From Planctomycetota bacterium (GTDB lineage Bacteria; Planctomycetota; JAJSAM01; JAJVHW01): DNA of 64,000 bases. The stretch lies in contig JAJRPF010000048.1 in assembly GCA_024280885.1 (NCBI GenBank), positions 248,001 through 312,000 on the forward strand, written 5' to 3'. A model generated the notes under the pieces. That model was given only the letters and a program-made list of their open reading frames with translations, did no database searches and was not told the DNA's origin. This document shows positions 22,157 to 29,919 of this stretch, piece after piece (the stretch's first letter is position 1; each line of letters begins with the position of its first letter). The translations under genes and the position numbers were made by a program.

Positions 22157-23986
22157 TCAGCTGGCGCCGGCGTTGCCCGACTGCACGTTCCAGAGATCCG
22201 CGTAGAGACCGCCCTGCGCGATGAGCTCGTCGTGGCGGCCCTCTTCGGTCACTCGGCCTTCGTTCAGGACGAGGATGCGGTCGGCGCGCCGGATCGTGCT
22301 CAGGCGATGCGCGACCACGATCGCCGTGCAGCCCTCGGTGATGCGCGCGAGGTTCTCCTGGATCTCGCGCTCCGTCTCGGTGTCCACCGACGACGTCGCC
22401 TCGTCCAGAACAAGGATCGGCGCCCGCTTCAGAATGGCGCGCGCGATCGAGAGTCGTTGGCGCTGTCCACCCGATAGTTTGATGCCGCGTTCTCCGACGA
22501 TCGTTTCGTAGCCAGCCGGGAGCGACGCGACGAATTCGTGCAGATGCGCGACGCGCGCCGCATGCTCAACAGCGTCGGCATCGGGCAGCGTGCCATCTCT
22601 TGCTCCTTGTCCGTAGGCGATGTTCTCGCGGATCGTTCCGTGGAAGAGATAGACGTCTTGCGTCACCACCGCGATGTTGCGCCGGAGGTCGCGTTGCCTA
22701 AGCGCGCGCACATCGTGACCATCGATCAGGATGCCGCCGCCCGTGACGTCGTAGAGACGCAGGAGCAACTTGATCAACGTCGACTTGCCTGCGCCGGTTG
22801 GGCCCGCGATCCCGACGGTCTCGCCGGGGGCGACGCGGAACGAGAGACCGGAGAGGACGCGCTCGCCCTGTCCGTAGTCGAAGTGCACGTCGTCGAATGC
22901 GACGTCGCCCCGCGCGTCGACGAGCGACTCGGCATCGGCGGCGTCCTGCACCCGCGGCTCCGTGTCAAGCAAGCTGAAGATGCGAGCGGCGCTCGCCGCT
23001 GCGCGCTGGTACTCGTCGAACGTGGTCCCGAGGCGCGTCATCGGCCACAGGATGCGTTGGATCATCATGCCGAAGAGCACGAGCAGGCTGGCCTCGATGC
23101 GCCCCTCGACGGCCCAGATTCCGCCCAGCACGAGGCAACCGGCGAAGCCGAGCGAGATTGCCATCCGGATGAGCGGGATGAACGCGGTCGAGAGGATGAT
23201 CGCCTCGTGGTTCGCCACGCGATACGCATCGGAGGCGGCTTCGACGCGCGCACGCTCCGCCGTCTCGGCAGTGAAGCTCTTGATGACGAGCATCCCCGCG
23301 ATGTTGTTCTCGAGCCGGGCGACGAGATCGCCCACCACCGAGCGAACGCGGGCGTAGCGCGGCTCCAGCAGTTTCGAGAAACGGATGCTGCCCCAGACGA
23401 TCAGCGGCACCGGCGCGAGTCCGACGAGCGCGAGTTGCCACGACGAGACCAGGAGCGACGTGCCCGCGAAGAGGATGAGCACGATGAGTTGGACGATGTC
23501 GTTGAAACCCGTGTTGAGGAAGCGCTCGAGTTGGTTCACGTCATCGTTCAGCATCGAGAGCGTGCGCCCGAGGCGATGTTCCTCGAAGAAGCGCAACTCG
23601 CGCTCCTGCATTTGCGCATACGCATCGACGCGCAACCGATGCTGGATGTCCTGAGCCAGCGTCTTGAATGCCCGGTCGTAAAGCCACTGGAAGAAGCTCT
23701 CGCCGCCGAAGATCAGGACCGCGAGGACGCCCATCGCGACGAACTGTGGCGTCGTTCCTTCGCCGAACGGCCGGGCGAACGCCGACACCGCCGCGGGCAG
23801 ATGATCGCCAGCGGCGATTGCGACGAACCACGCGACCAGGAACGGCGGCATCAGATCGAAGATCTTGTTGGTCGCGCTCGTTGCGATGGCGAACGCGAGC
23901 CGCCGACGGTCGGGCCGCAGGTAGGCGAAGAGGCGGCGCATCGGGCGCTCTACGGGTTCGAGGAGCGGAAGCGTGTCGTCGGCCAT
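22157..23986 (-). CDS. ABC exporter half-transporter (MsbA-like, fused membrane and ATPase domains)
   Basis: A 609-residue half-transporter that would act as a homodimer. Six membrane helices fill about 25-320, with the usual intracellular loops (LNDDVNQLERFLNTGFNDIVQL). The ATPase domain has Walker A GPTGAGKST, Q-loop VTQDVYLFHGTIRENIAYG, signature LSGGQRQR, Walker B ILVLDEATSSVD and H-loop VAHRLS. The family exports lipids, peptides or drugs; the cargo cannot be told. The start was set at the ATG that yields MADDTLPLLEPVERPMRRLFAYLRPDR, a normal beginning for the family. The gene is alone, and its stop is 10 bp from the inverted-repeat element. It is divergent from the DinB-like gene. Confidence 0.92.
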   Translation of the reverse strand: MADDTLPLLEPVERPMRRLFAYLRPDRRRLAFAIATSATNKIFDLMPPFLVAWFVAIAAGDHLPAAVSAFARPFGEGTTPQFVAMGVLAVLIFGGESFFQWLYDRAFKTLAQDIQHRLRVDAYAQMQERELRFFEEHRLGRTLSMLNDDVNQLERFLNTGFNDIVQLIVLILFAGTSLLVSSWQLALVGLAPVPLIVWGSIRFSKLLEPRYARVRSVVGDLVARLENNIAGMLVIKSFTAETAERARVEAASDAYRVANHEAIILSTAFIPLIRMAISLGFAGCLVLGGIWAVEGRIEASLLVLFGMMIQRILWPMTRLGTTFDEYQRAAASAARIFSLLDTEPRVQDAADAESLVDARGDVAFDDVHFDYGQGERVLSGLSFRVAPGETVGIAGPTGAGKSTLIKLLLRLYDVTGGGILIDGHDVRALRQRDLRRNIAVVTQDVYLFHGTIRENIAYGQGARDGTLPDADAVEHAARVAHLHEFVASLPAGYETIVGERGIKLSGGQRQRLSIARAILKRAPILVLDEATSSVDTETEREIQENLARITEGCTAIVVAHRLSTIRRADRILVLNEGRVTEEGRHDELIAQGGLYADLWNVQSGNAGAS

Positions 23987-24190
23987 AGGCCATCCGTAGC
24001 CGACGTTGCGGGCGCACGCAATGATCGCCCGACGCCGATCTCGGGACGGCTCATCAGCATCACTTCCCGGCGGGTTGACTGACGGCCCGCATGCCACGAC
24101 GCAGCCGCCCGCGCGCCCCACGCGCTCAGGGAGGAGCGATCTGCGCTATGCTGTGCGTCCGCCGAATGACCGGCACCCACGGAGGCCCTA

Positions 24191-24706
24191 TTGATCACGA
24201 AGGAGCAACTCCTGGCGTCGATGCGCCACGAGATCAAAATCATCAAACATCTGGCCGCGAAGGTCCCGGCAGACAAGCTGGACTGGCGGCCGACACCGGG
24301 ACAGCGCTCGATCGGCGAGTTGTTGCAATACCTCACCGTCTCGGCCGAGATCCCGTGCGTGAACCTCTTCACGAACAACTGGGATCACGCGCAGGCGGCG
24401 AGTGCGAAGGCCGAGACGGTCACACCGGAGACGTTCGCCACCGCGATGGATGCACAGATGGATCGGCTCGACGAGCTGATCCGCGACGTCGATGTGGCGA
24501 GCGCGCTCGAGACCGACGCCACGATGCCGTGGGGGACGCCCGTCAAGCAGGGGCAGGGTTTCATCGACATGCCGCTCAAGTCGCTCGTCGCCTACCGGAT
24601 GCAGCTCTTCCTCTACGCGAAGCAGGCCGGCGTCGAGGGCCTCTCGTCTGCCAATTGCTGGGCTGGCATCGACATGCCCGCAGCACCGGCTGCCGAAGAC
24701 GCGTAG
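24191..24706 (+). CDS. DinB-like four-helix protein
   Basis: A 171-residue soluble protein with the four-helix-bundle pattern of the DinB/YfiT-like superfamily: LLASMRHEIKIIKHLAAKVP, then the signature turn LDWRPTPGQRSIGELLQYLTVSAEIPC, a middle helix MDAQMDRLDELIRDV and the last helix SLVAYRMQLFLYAKQAG. Members often bind a metal through three His and act as thiol-dependent transferases. Here several of those positions are not His, so activity is uncertain. The start is a TTG preceded by GGAGG at about 6 nt. It is convergent with the gamma-lyase gene, separated by a strong hairpin. Confidence 0.75.
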   Translation: MITKEQLLASMRHEIKIIKHLAAKVPADKLDWRPTPGQRSIGELLQYLTVSAEIPCVNLFTNNWDHAQAASAKAETVTPETFATAMDAQMDRLDELIRDVDVASALETDATMPWGTPVKQGQGFIDMPLKSLVAYRMQLFLYAKQAGVEGLSSANCWAGIDMPAAPAAEDA

Positions 24707-24783
24707 CGCGCACTTCCAGTCGGCGCCCACGGCGCATGATCAGAACGGCGCACTGTCAATCGTCGTGGTGTCGCGTCCGGACG

Positions 24784-24815
24784 CGCGCCGAGGAAGATGC
24801 ATCCTCCTCGGCGCG
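24784..24815. terminator. Bidirectional terminator hairpin between convergent genes
   Basis: CGCGCCGAGGA (24784-24794) pairs perfectly with TCCTCGGCGCG (24805-24815) across a 10-nt loop. It lies between the stops of the DinB-like gene and the gamma-lyase gene, so it can serve both. Confidence 0.75.
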
Positions 24816-24829
24816 GCCGGTCCTCGCCG

Positions 24830-25993
24830 TCAGAGACCGGCGAGCGCGCGATCCAGGTCGCCGATCAGATCGCTGACGTCTTCGACGCCGACGCTGAGAC
24901 GCAATAGCCCATCGGAGAGCCCCGCAGCTTCGCGCTCCGCCTTCGGGATTGAAGCGTGTGTCATGATGACGGGGTGGTCGAGGAGTGACTCGACGCCGCC
25001 CAGACTCTCGGCGAGCGCGAAGAGGTGAACACGCTCAGCCACCTGGCGGACGTTATCGAGGTCGCCGCGGACCTCGAAGCTGACCATGCCGCCGCCGTTG
25101 CGCATCTGGCGCATCGCGAGCTCGTGCTGGGGGTGCGACGGCAGACCGGGATAGAGGACCTTCGTGACCGCCTCGTGGGCCTCAAGCCACTGCGCGATCG
25201 CCAGCGCATTCTCGGCATGGCGCTCCATGCGCAGGTGCAGCGTCTTGGCGCCACGCAGCACGAGGAAGCAATCCATTGGTCCCGGGACCGCGCCGACCGA
25301 GTTCTGGATGAAGCGCAAGCGATCGTGGAGCGCGTCATCGTTCGTGATGAGCGCGCCGCCGACCACGTCACTGTGTCCGCCCATGTACTTGGTCGTGCTG
25401 TGCAGCACGATGTCGGCGCCGAGTGAGAGCGGCTGCTGGAGGTAGGGAGTCGCGAACGTATTGTCGACCAGCGATGTCGCGCCCTGCTCCCGCGCGATCT
25501 CGCAGCAGGCGGTGATGTCGCTGACCTGCAAGAGCGGGTTGCTCGGAGTCTCGATCCAGACGAGCTTCGTCTCGGGGCGGAACGCCGCCCGGAACGTGTC
25601 GACATCCGTGGTGTTGACGAACGTGAACGCGATGCCGACGCGCTCGTAGATCGCCTTCATGAGGCGGTACGAGCCCCCGTAGAGGTCGTTGCATGCGAGG
25701 ACGTGGTCGCCGGCGCTCAGCAGATGCAGCGCGCAGTCGCCCGCTCCCATGCCGCTCGAGTAGGCGAGTCCGTGACGACCGCCCTCGAGTGACGCCAGAT
25801 TCGCTTCGAGCGCGACGCGGGTCGGATTGATCGTTCGCGAATAGTCGAAGCCCTTGTTCACGCCGGGCGAGGACTGCACGTACGTGCTGGTCATGTAGAC
25901 GGGTGGCATGATCGCGCCGGTGGAGGGGTCCGGCGACTGCCCGCCGTGGATTGCGCGTGTGCCGAAACCGTGTTCTTGCTCGTGATGGTCCAT
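24830..25993 (-). CDS. Cystathionine gamma-synthase/gamma-lyase family PLP enzyme
   Basis: A 387-residue enzyme of the Cys/Met metabolism PLP family, of normal length. It starts with GTRAIHGGQSPDPSTGAIMPPVYMTSTYVQ, has the motif YSRTINPTRVALEANLASLEGG, the glycine-rich cofactor site SSGMGAGDCALHLLS, and the Schiff-base Lys near residue 201 in HSTTKYMGGHSD, followed by the substrate Arg region GLLRLSVGVEDVSDLI. It should cleave or form cystathionine in transsulfuration. It lies 42 bp after the cystathionine beta-synthase-like gene on the same strand, which favours the gamma-lyase (cysteine-forming) role, but sequence motifs do not separate lyase from synthase. The genes upstream on this strand may be part of the same transcript. 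Confidence 0.93.
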   Translation of the reverse strand: MDHHEQEHGFGTRAIHGGQSPDPSTGAIMPPVYMTSTYVQSSPGVNKGFDYSRTINPTRVALEANLASLEGGRHGLAYSSGMGAGDCALHLLSAGDHVLACNDLYGGSYRLMKAIYERVGIAFTFVNTTDVDTFRAAFRPETKLVWIETPSNPLLQVSDITACCEIAREQGATSLVDNTFATPYLQQPLSLGADIVLHSTTKYMGGHSDVVGGALITNDDALHDRLRFIQNSVGAVPGPMDCFLVLRGAKTLHLRMERHAENALAIAQWLEAHEAVTKVLYPGLPSHPQHELAMRQMRNGGGMVSFEVRGDLDNVRQVAERVHLFALAESLGGVESLLDHPVIMTHASIPKAEREAAGLSDGLLRLSVGVEDVSDLIGDLDRALAGL

Positions 25994-26035
25994 CGTGTCT
26001 CCGAGTTTGGCGCAGGAGGGCGTCTCCGCGTCAGG

Positions 26036-27346
26036 TCACCCGCGGGCGAGTGCGTGAATAAGGTCGTACTTGGTCAAGATGTCGCGCGTGCCATCCGCGC
26101 GGTGGACGATGACTGCCGAGCCGCCACGTGCGAGCAGCGATTGCAGGTCGTTGACGGAGGCGCTCTCGTCGAGTTCGGGCAGCGGATCTTCCATCACCGC
26201 CTCGACGGGGCCGTCCTTGCGCTCGGATGCGTGCAGGAGCAGGTCGATCACCTGATCCTCGCGGATGGTGCCGACGATGCGCCCGTCGCTGAGCACTGGG
26301 ATCTGCGAGACCTCGAGATCGCGCATGATCCGGATGGCGGCGACGACGGTGTCGGTCGGCGCCAGGGTGACGAGGTCGCTCGGTCCGTCGCGCTTGCCCG
26401 CGAGAACATCCGCCGCCGTGAGCGAGCCCTCGGCGTCACCCCCATGGTGCTCCGTCCACCACGCGGCGTCGTAGGTCGTGAGCAGGTCCCCCTCGTCAGC
26501 GGCCGGCACCAGGGCGATGACCGTCGCACCCGCGGGCGCTTCATGGAGGAGGCGCAGGGCCGCAGCCACCGCCGCGCCGCCGGTTCCGGCGCCCCCGACG
26601 ATGCCCTCGTCCTGCGCCAGGCGGCGTGCCGTGCTCAGGGCTTCGAGCTCACTCACGAGGAGCGGCGTCCCGTGTGCGTCGCCAACCCAGGCGATGCCGT
26701 CGAAGGCGAGATCCACGACGAGCGCGTCTCGGCCCGCCGCGGTCAGCGCGTGGCGCACCCCCTGCAGCGGCAACGCGTCGCGTTCGACGCCGACCACCGC
26801 ATGCAGCGTTGCGCCGGCTGCTTCGACCAGCTGCTCGCCGAGTCGCTTCTCCGCGACGCCGCACGCACTGCGTCGCTTGTCCACCAGCACAGCGCCCGGC
26901 GTACCGGCCGCGACCCGGCGCGTGGCTCCGAAGAGCGCGCCGCGCGAGTCGTCGCTCTCCTGCACCGGGATCACGCGCACCTCGGCGCCGCGGGCGGTGA
27001 TCCGATTGCGATCGGCGCGCGACGTCGTCCCCGCCAGTACGACCACGCACGCGAGGCCGCGCGACGCGGCGTGCAGAGCGACGCTGGCACCGAAACGTGC
27101 GCCGCAGCAGACGAGCGTCGTGGCCTGGTCGAGCGCGCCGCTCGCGTCGAGATCGACGATGCAGCGTGTCGCAATCGCGTCGGCGTTCACCGCCGACGTG
27201 CCCGGCGTGGCCAGAGCGGCGATGAGACGCGCCTTCCCCACGACGGCGCTGTCAGGCGAGCTGGCCGCCGTCGTGTCACGGAGCAGGCGATCTAATCGCA
27301 CCAGCCACACGTCACCGATCGTGCCGCGGATATCGTCGTGAATCAT
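26036..27346 (-). CDS. Cystathionine beta-synthase-like protein with degenerate PLP site and CBS domains
   Basis: A 436-residue protein aligning by eye with cystathionine beta-synthase throughout: GTIGDVWLVRL for the family's IGNTPLVRL, then a probable Schiff-base Lys38 (VVGKARLIAAL for GSVKDRIGLAMI), RGAEVRVIP, and STARRLAQDEGIVGGAGTGGAAVAAALRL. Key cofactor motifs are altered: SGNTG is CGARFG, the phosphate loop GTGGT is VERDA, and the C-terminal DSGxRYLST is ADEGDLLTT. Two CBS (Bateman) motifs fill about 310-436. So either PLP is bound differently or this is a regulatory pseudoenzyme paired with the gamma-lyase. The start at 27346 has GGAGG 5 nt upstream. Confidence 0.82.
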   Translation of the reverse strand: MIHDDIRGTIGDVWLVRLDRLLRDTTAASSPDSAVVGKARLIAALATPGTSAVNADAIATRCIVDLDASGALDQATTLVCCGARFGASVALHAASRGLACVVVLAGTTSRADRNRITARGAEVRVIPVQESDDSRGALFGATRRVAAGTPGAVLVDKRRSACGVAEKRLGEQLVEAAGATLHAVVGVERDALPLQGVRHALTAAGRDALVVDLAFDGIAWVGDAHGTPLLVSELEALSTARRLAQDEGIVGGAGTGGAAVAAALRLLHEAPAGATVIALVPAADEGDLLTTYDAAWWTEHHGGDAEGSLTAADVLAGKRDGPSDLVTLAPTDTVVAAIRIMRDLEVSQIPVLSDGRIVGTIREDQVIDLLLHASERKDGPVEAVMEDPLPELDESASVNDLQSLLARGGSAVIVHRADGTRDILTKYDLIHALARG

Positions 27347-27379
27347 GCCTGCCTCCATCGCCAACCGCTCAGTGGGCTC

Positions 27380-28273
27380 TCAAAGCACCGCGGAGACAGA
27401 TTGTAGGCCCTTCTCGGCCACCGCCGATTCCCGAGCGACCAAGCGGACCACAGCCAATTGCCAAACAATCGCAAGCGCGGCGCCCACGACGACGTCGATC
27501 ACGTAATGGAAGCGCAGGTACGTCGTCGCGATAACGAGCCCGGTGACGAGCGGGGCGTAGATCCAGAGGAGTCGCTTCTCGTGGCGCAGGCAGACCAGCA
27601 GCGCCGTAACGGCGTTCGCGGTGTGCAGGCTGGGGAACGCGTCGCGAGGAAAGTGGCCGCCGTAGTTCGCGTTCAGCGAGCGGATGGCCGCGCCGATGAA
27701 ATCGCCCTCGAGTGGACCACCGAAATGCTCCGCGGGCAGATAGGCATGCGGCCCGATGGCGGGCAGAAAGAGGTAGCCGAGATAGCCGATGAAGAGCGCT
27801 CCGACCTCGCCCATCATCAGTTCGCGAAACGCCGTTCGGTTGCGTCGGAACCACCACGCGGCGAGTGTGGTCGGAATCAGGTAGTAGCTCGCGTAGAAGC
27901 CGGCCATCAGCGTGGTGAGCGCCGGAGCAGCGTAGGCGAGGTAGAGGGTGCCGACATCGGCTCCGAAGACGCCTTGATCTACGGCGCGGAGCCAGGGGTC
28001 GATCGTCCACTCCCAGCAGCGCGGGACCACTGCGTGGAGCATCTCGTACGTGAGGACGACCAGCGGCAGAGGCAGCCAGTCCAGCGCCGCACTCGCCCCG
28101 CGCCAGCGTCGGAGCGTCGGCCACGTTGCGATCAGGGCCAGGACAGGGATCGCGAAGGGCACGAAAACAGCCGCGGCGCCCGAGAGCACCGCGGCCGTTC
28201 CGGCCGCCGTCCAGAACGCGAGACCGAGACGGATTTCGACGCGGTCCGTCAGTTGCGGCGCGTCGGAGGGCAC
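27380..28273 (-). CDS. PAP2_3-family membrane phosphatase/phosphotransferase (Aur1-like)
   Basis: A 297-residue protein with about seven membrane helices. The phosphatase motifs are RDAFPSLHTANAVTALL (PSxH motif) and TTYLRFHYVIDVVVG (RxxxxHxxxD-type motif), with the first motif replaced as is usual in the PAP2_3 group, which contains inositol phosphoceramide synthase (Aur1). The long external segment GPHAYLPAEHFGGPLEGDF precedes the catalytic part. It could transfer a phospho-head group to a lipid alcohol or simply dephosphorylate lipids. The neighbouring serine palmitoyltransferase and acyltransferase genes make a ceramide head-group role attractive. It sits 7 bp after the methyltransferase gene and 33 bp before the CBS-like gene. 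Confidence 0.82.
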   Translation of the reverse strand: MPSDAPQLTDRVEIRLGLAFWTAAGTAAVLSGAAAVFVPFAIPVLALIATWPTLRRWRGASAALDWLPLPLVVLTYEMLHAVVPRCWEWTIDPWLRAVDQGVFGADVGTLYLAYAAPALTTLMAGFYASYYLIPTTLAAWWFRRNRTAFRELMMGEVGALFIGYLGYLFLPAIGPHAYLPAEHFGGPLEGDFIGAAIRSLNANYGGHFPRDAFPSLHTANAVTALLVCLRHEKRLLWIYAPLVTGLVIATTYLRFHYVIDVVVGAALAIVWQLAVVRLVARESAVAEKGLQSVSAVL

Positions 28274-28280
28274 GTGCCCG

Positions 28281-29735
28281 CTACTTCCTCAGGTAGAGGA
28301 GCAACTCGCCCAGTTCCCCCGAGTCGTTCGTGGGGCGCAGGACGCGGTGGAGCAGGCTGAAGCCCGCGGCGCGCATCTCGTGGACGACGACGCCGCCCTC
28401 GCTCGCGAGCAGGATCGAGTTGCCCTTCTTCGCGCGCGACTTGCGGGTCTTGCCAGCGTCCTCAACGGGGAAGAAGCCTGCCGAGAGCAACAGCACTCCG
28501 CCTCTGAAGAGCAGACGCTGGATGTTGCCGAGGTAGCGCTGCCGCTCGCGCTCGTTCTCGATCTGGTAGAACGCGCCGCGGTCGACGGCCAGGCCGAACG
28601 AGGCCGCGGGGAGCAGGTTCGGCGTCTCGAAGAGGTCGCCGACCATGAAGTCGATATCGACGGTGGCCAGCCACGCACGCTCACGGGCGAGCCCGACGTC
28701 GGCGCGGTCGGGGTCGATGCCGACGCAGTTGAAGCCGCGCTTGGCGAAGTAGACGGCCGCTTCGCCACCTCCGCAACCGGTGTTCACCATGCGTGTGGAG
28801 CGGGGGCAGAACTCCGACTCGGTGAACTCGTCGAGCACGCCGTAGTCGTAGTTGTCCTCGATCTTCGGCTGCACGTCGACCGCGAGCGTGTTCATGATCA
28901 GCGTGGCGTCGAGGGGCTCATGCGCCATCGACTCGTCGCCGAAGCCGTCCGTCACGTTCGGCTGCAGGTGTCCACGCGCACCGGCACGCCGCGTCGTCGC
29001 AGAGATGGCGCGACGCACGTCCGGCATCTCCTCGTACACGAGGACCTCGCGCGTCGGCTCCGGCGCGCTCATCGTCTTCGCGGGCGGCTTGGCCTTGCGC
29101 TCACGCCGCTTCTTCGGAGCGGCGCCGCGACGACTCTTGGCCGCGAGCTTCGCGGCCTTCGTCACGGCTGCCTGCTTCGCAGCTTCCGACTTTGGCTTGG
29201 GGCGCTTTGCCTCCGACGTCGCGGCGCGCTTCGCCGTGGCGGTGGACTTCGTCTCGGGCAATGGGGAACTCCTCTTTGTCGGCTTCTTCGGGGTCGATTT
29301 CTTCGGCGTCTGTTTCTTCGAGGACTGCGTGGCCTGGGTCTTCTTCGCGGGCGTCTTCTTGGCCGGGGCCGCACGCTTGGCGACCTTCTTCACAGTCTTC
29401 TTCGCGGCCTTCGTCGAGGACGCCTTCTTGGGCGTGGCCTTCTTTACGGCCTTGGCCTTCGCAGGCCTCGCTTTCGCGGGCATCTTGCGGGAGGACTTCT
29501 TGGCGGCGGGTTTCTTGGTCTTCTTGGTCACGGCTTTCTTCACGCTGGTCTTCTTGGTGGCGGTCTTCTTCGCGCCAGCCTTCTTCGTGGTCGTCTTCTT
29601 CGACGACTTCTTGGACTTTGCGGTCGTCGAGGATCGGGTGGCTGCTGACTTCTTCGCCTTCGCCGCGCCGGTTTTCGCCGGGCGCGACGTCTTCTTTGCG
29701 CGAGAAGCTCCGCGGGTGCCTTTGGACGCGCTCAT
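28281..29735 (-). CDS. Histone H1-like Lys/Ala tail fused to a SAM methyltransferase
   Basis: A 484-residue fusion. Residues 1 to about 222 are nearly only Lys, Ala, Thr, Ser, Pro and Arg, with KKTAAKK/AKKxxxKK-type repeats as in bacterial H1-like proteins, and would bind DNA or RNA. Residues about 260-484 are a class I SAM-dependent methyltransferase: motif I MVNTGCGGGEAAVYFAKRG, then FNCVGIDPDRADVGLARE, FMVGDLFETPNLLPAASFGLAVDRGAFYQI (motifs II-IV) and LLFRGGVLLLSAGFFP. The frame is continuous with no inner Shine-Dalgarno before Met226, so I read it as one protein. The substrate is unknown; tethering a methyltransferase to the nucleoid is the obvious reading. Confidence 0.85.
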   Translation of the reverse strand: MSASKGTRGASRAKKTSRPAKTGAAKAKKSAATRSSTTAKSKKSSKKTTTKKAGAKKTATKKTSVKKAVTKKTKKPAAKKSSRKMPAKARPAKAKAVKKATPKKASSTKAAKKTVKKVAKRAAPAKKTPAKKTQATQSSKKQTPKKSTPKKPTKRSSPLPETKSTATAKRAATSEAKRPKPKSEAAKQAAVTKAAKLAAKSRRGAAPKKRRERKAKPPAKTMSAPEPTREVLVYEEMPDVRRAISATTRRAGARGHLQPNVTDGFGDESMAHEPLDATLIMNTLAVDVQPKIEDNYDYGVLDEFTESEFCPRSTRMVNTGCGGGEAAVYFAKRGFNCVGIDPDRADVGLARERAWLATVDIDFMVGDLFETPNLLPAASFGLAVDRGAFYQIENERERQRYLGNIQRLLFRGGVLLLSAGFFPVEDAGKTRKSRAKKGNSILLASEGGVVVHEMRAAGFSLLHRVLRPTNDSGELGELLLYLRK

Positions 29736-29863
29736 ACCAAACCTCCGCCTAGCGCCGAGGGCCTGTTCGCGCGCCAGTCATGAGCCCAGAAGAGGGCACT
29801 CCGACCCGATTGCGGGAGCATACCGACGAGACCCGGGCGCGACCTACTTCATTTCGCCCGAAG

Positions 29864-29880
29864 GCTGCCAAAGTGGCAGC
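29864..29880 (-). terminator. Hairpin downstream of the GNAT gene
   Basis: GCTGCCA-AAG-TGGCAGC is a 7-bp perfect stem with a 3-nt loop, 40 bp past the stop of the acyltransferase gene and before the methyltransferase gene. It probably separates the ceramide-type transcript from the next operon. Confidence 0.5.
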
Positions 29881-29919
29881 TTCCGGGCCGTCGAGCGGCG
29901 TTCAAGCGAAGGCCGGGTC

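Noticed and set aside
22538..24082. 514-residue frame opposite the ABC exporter
   Set aside because: Shadow of the ABC gene; composition is rich in Arg, Glu, Asp and His without any domain.
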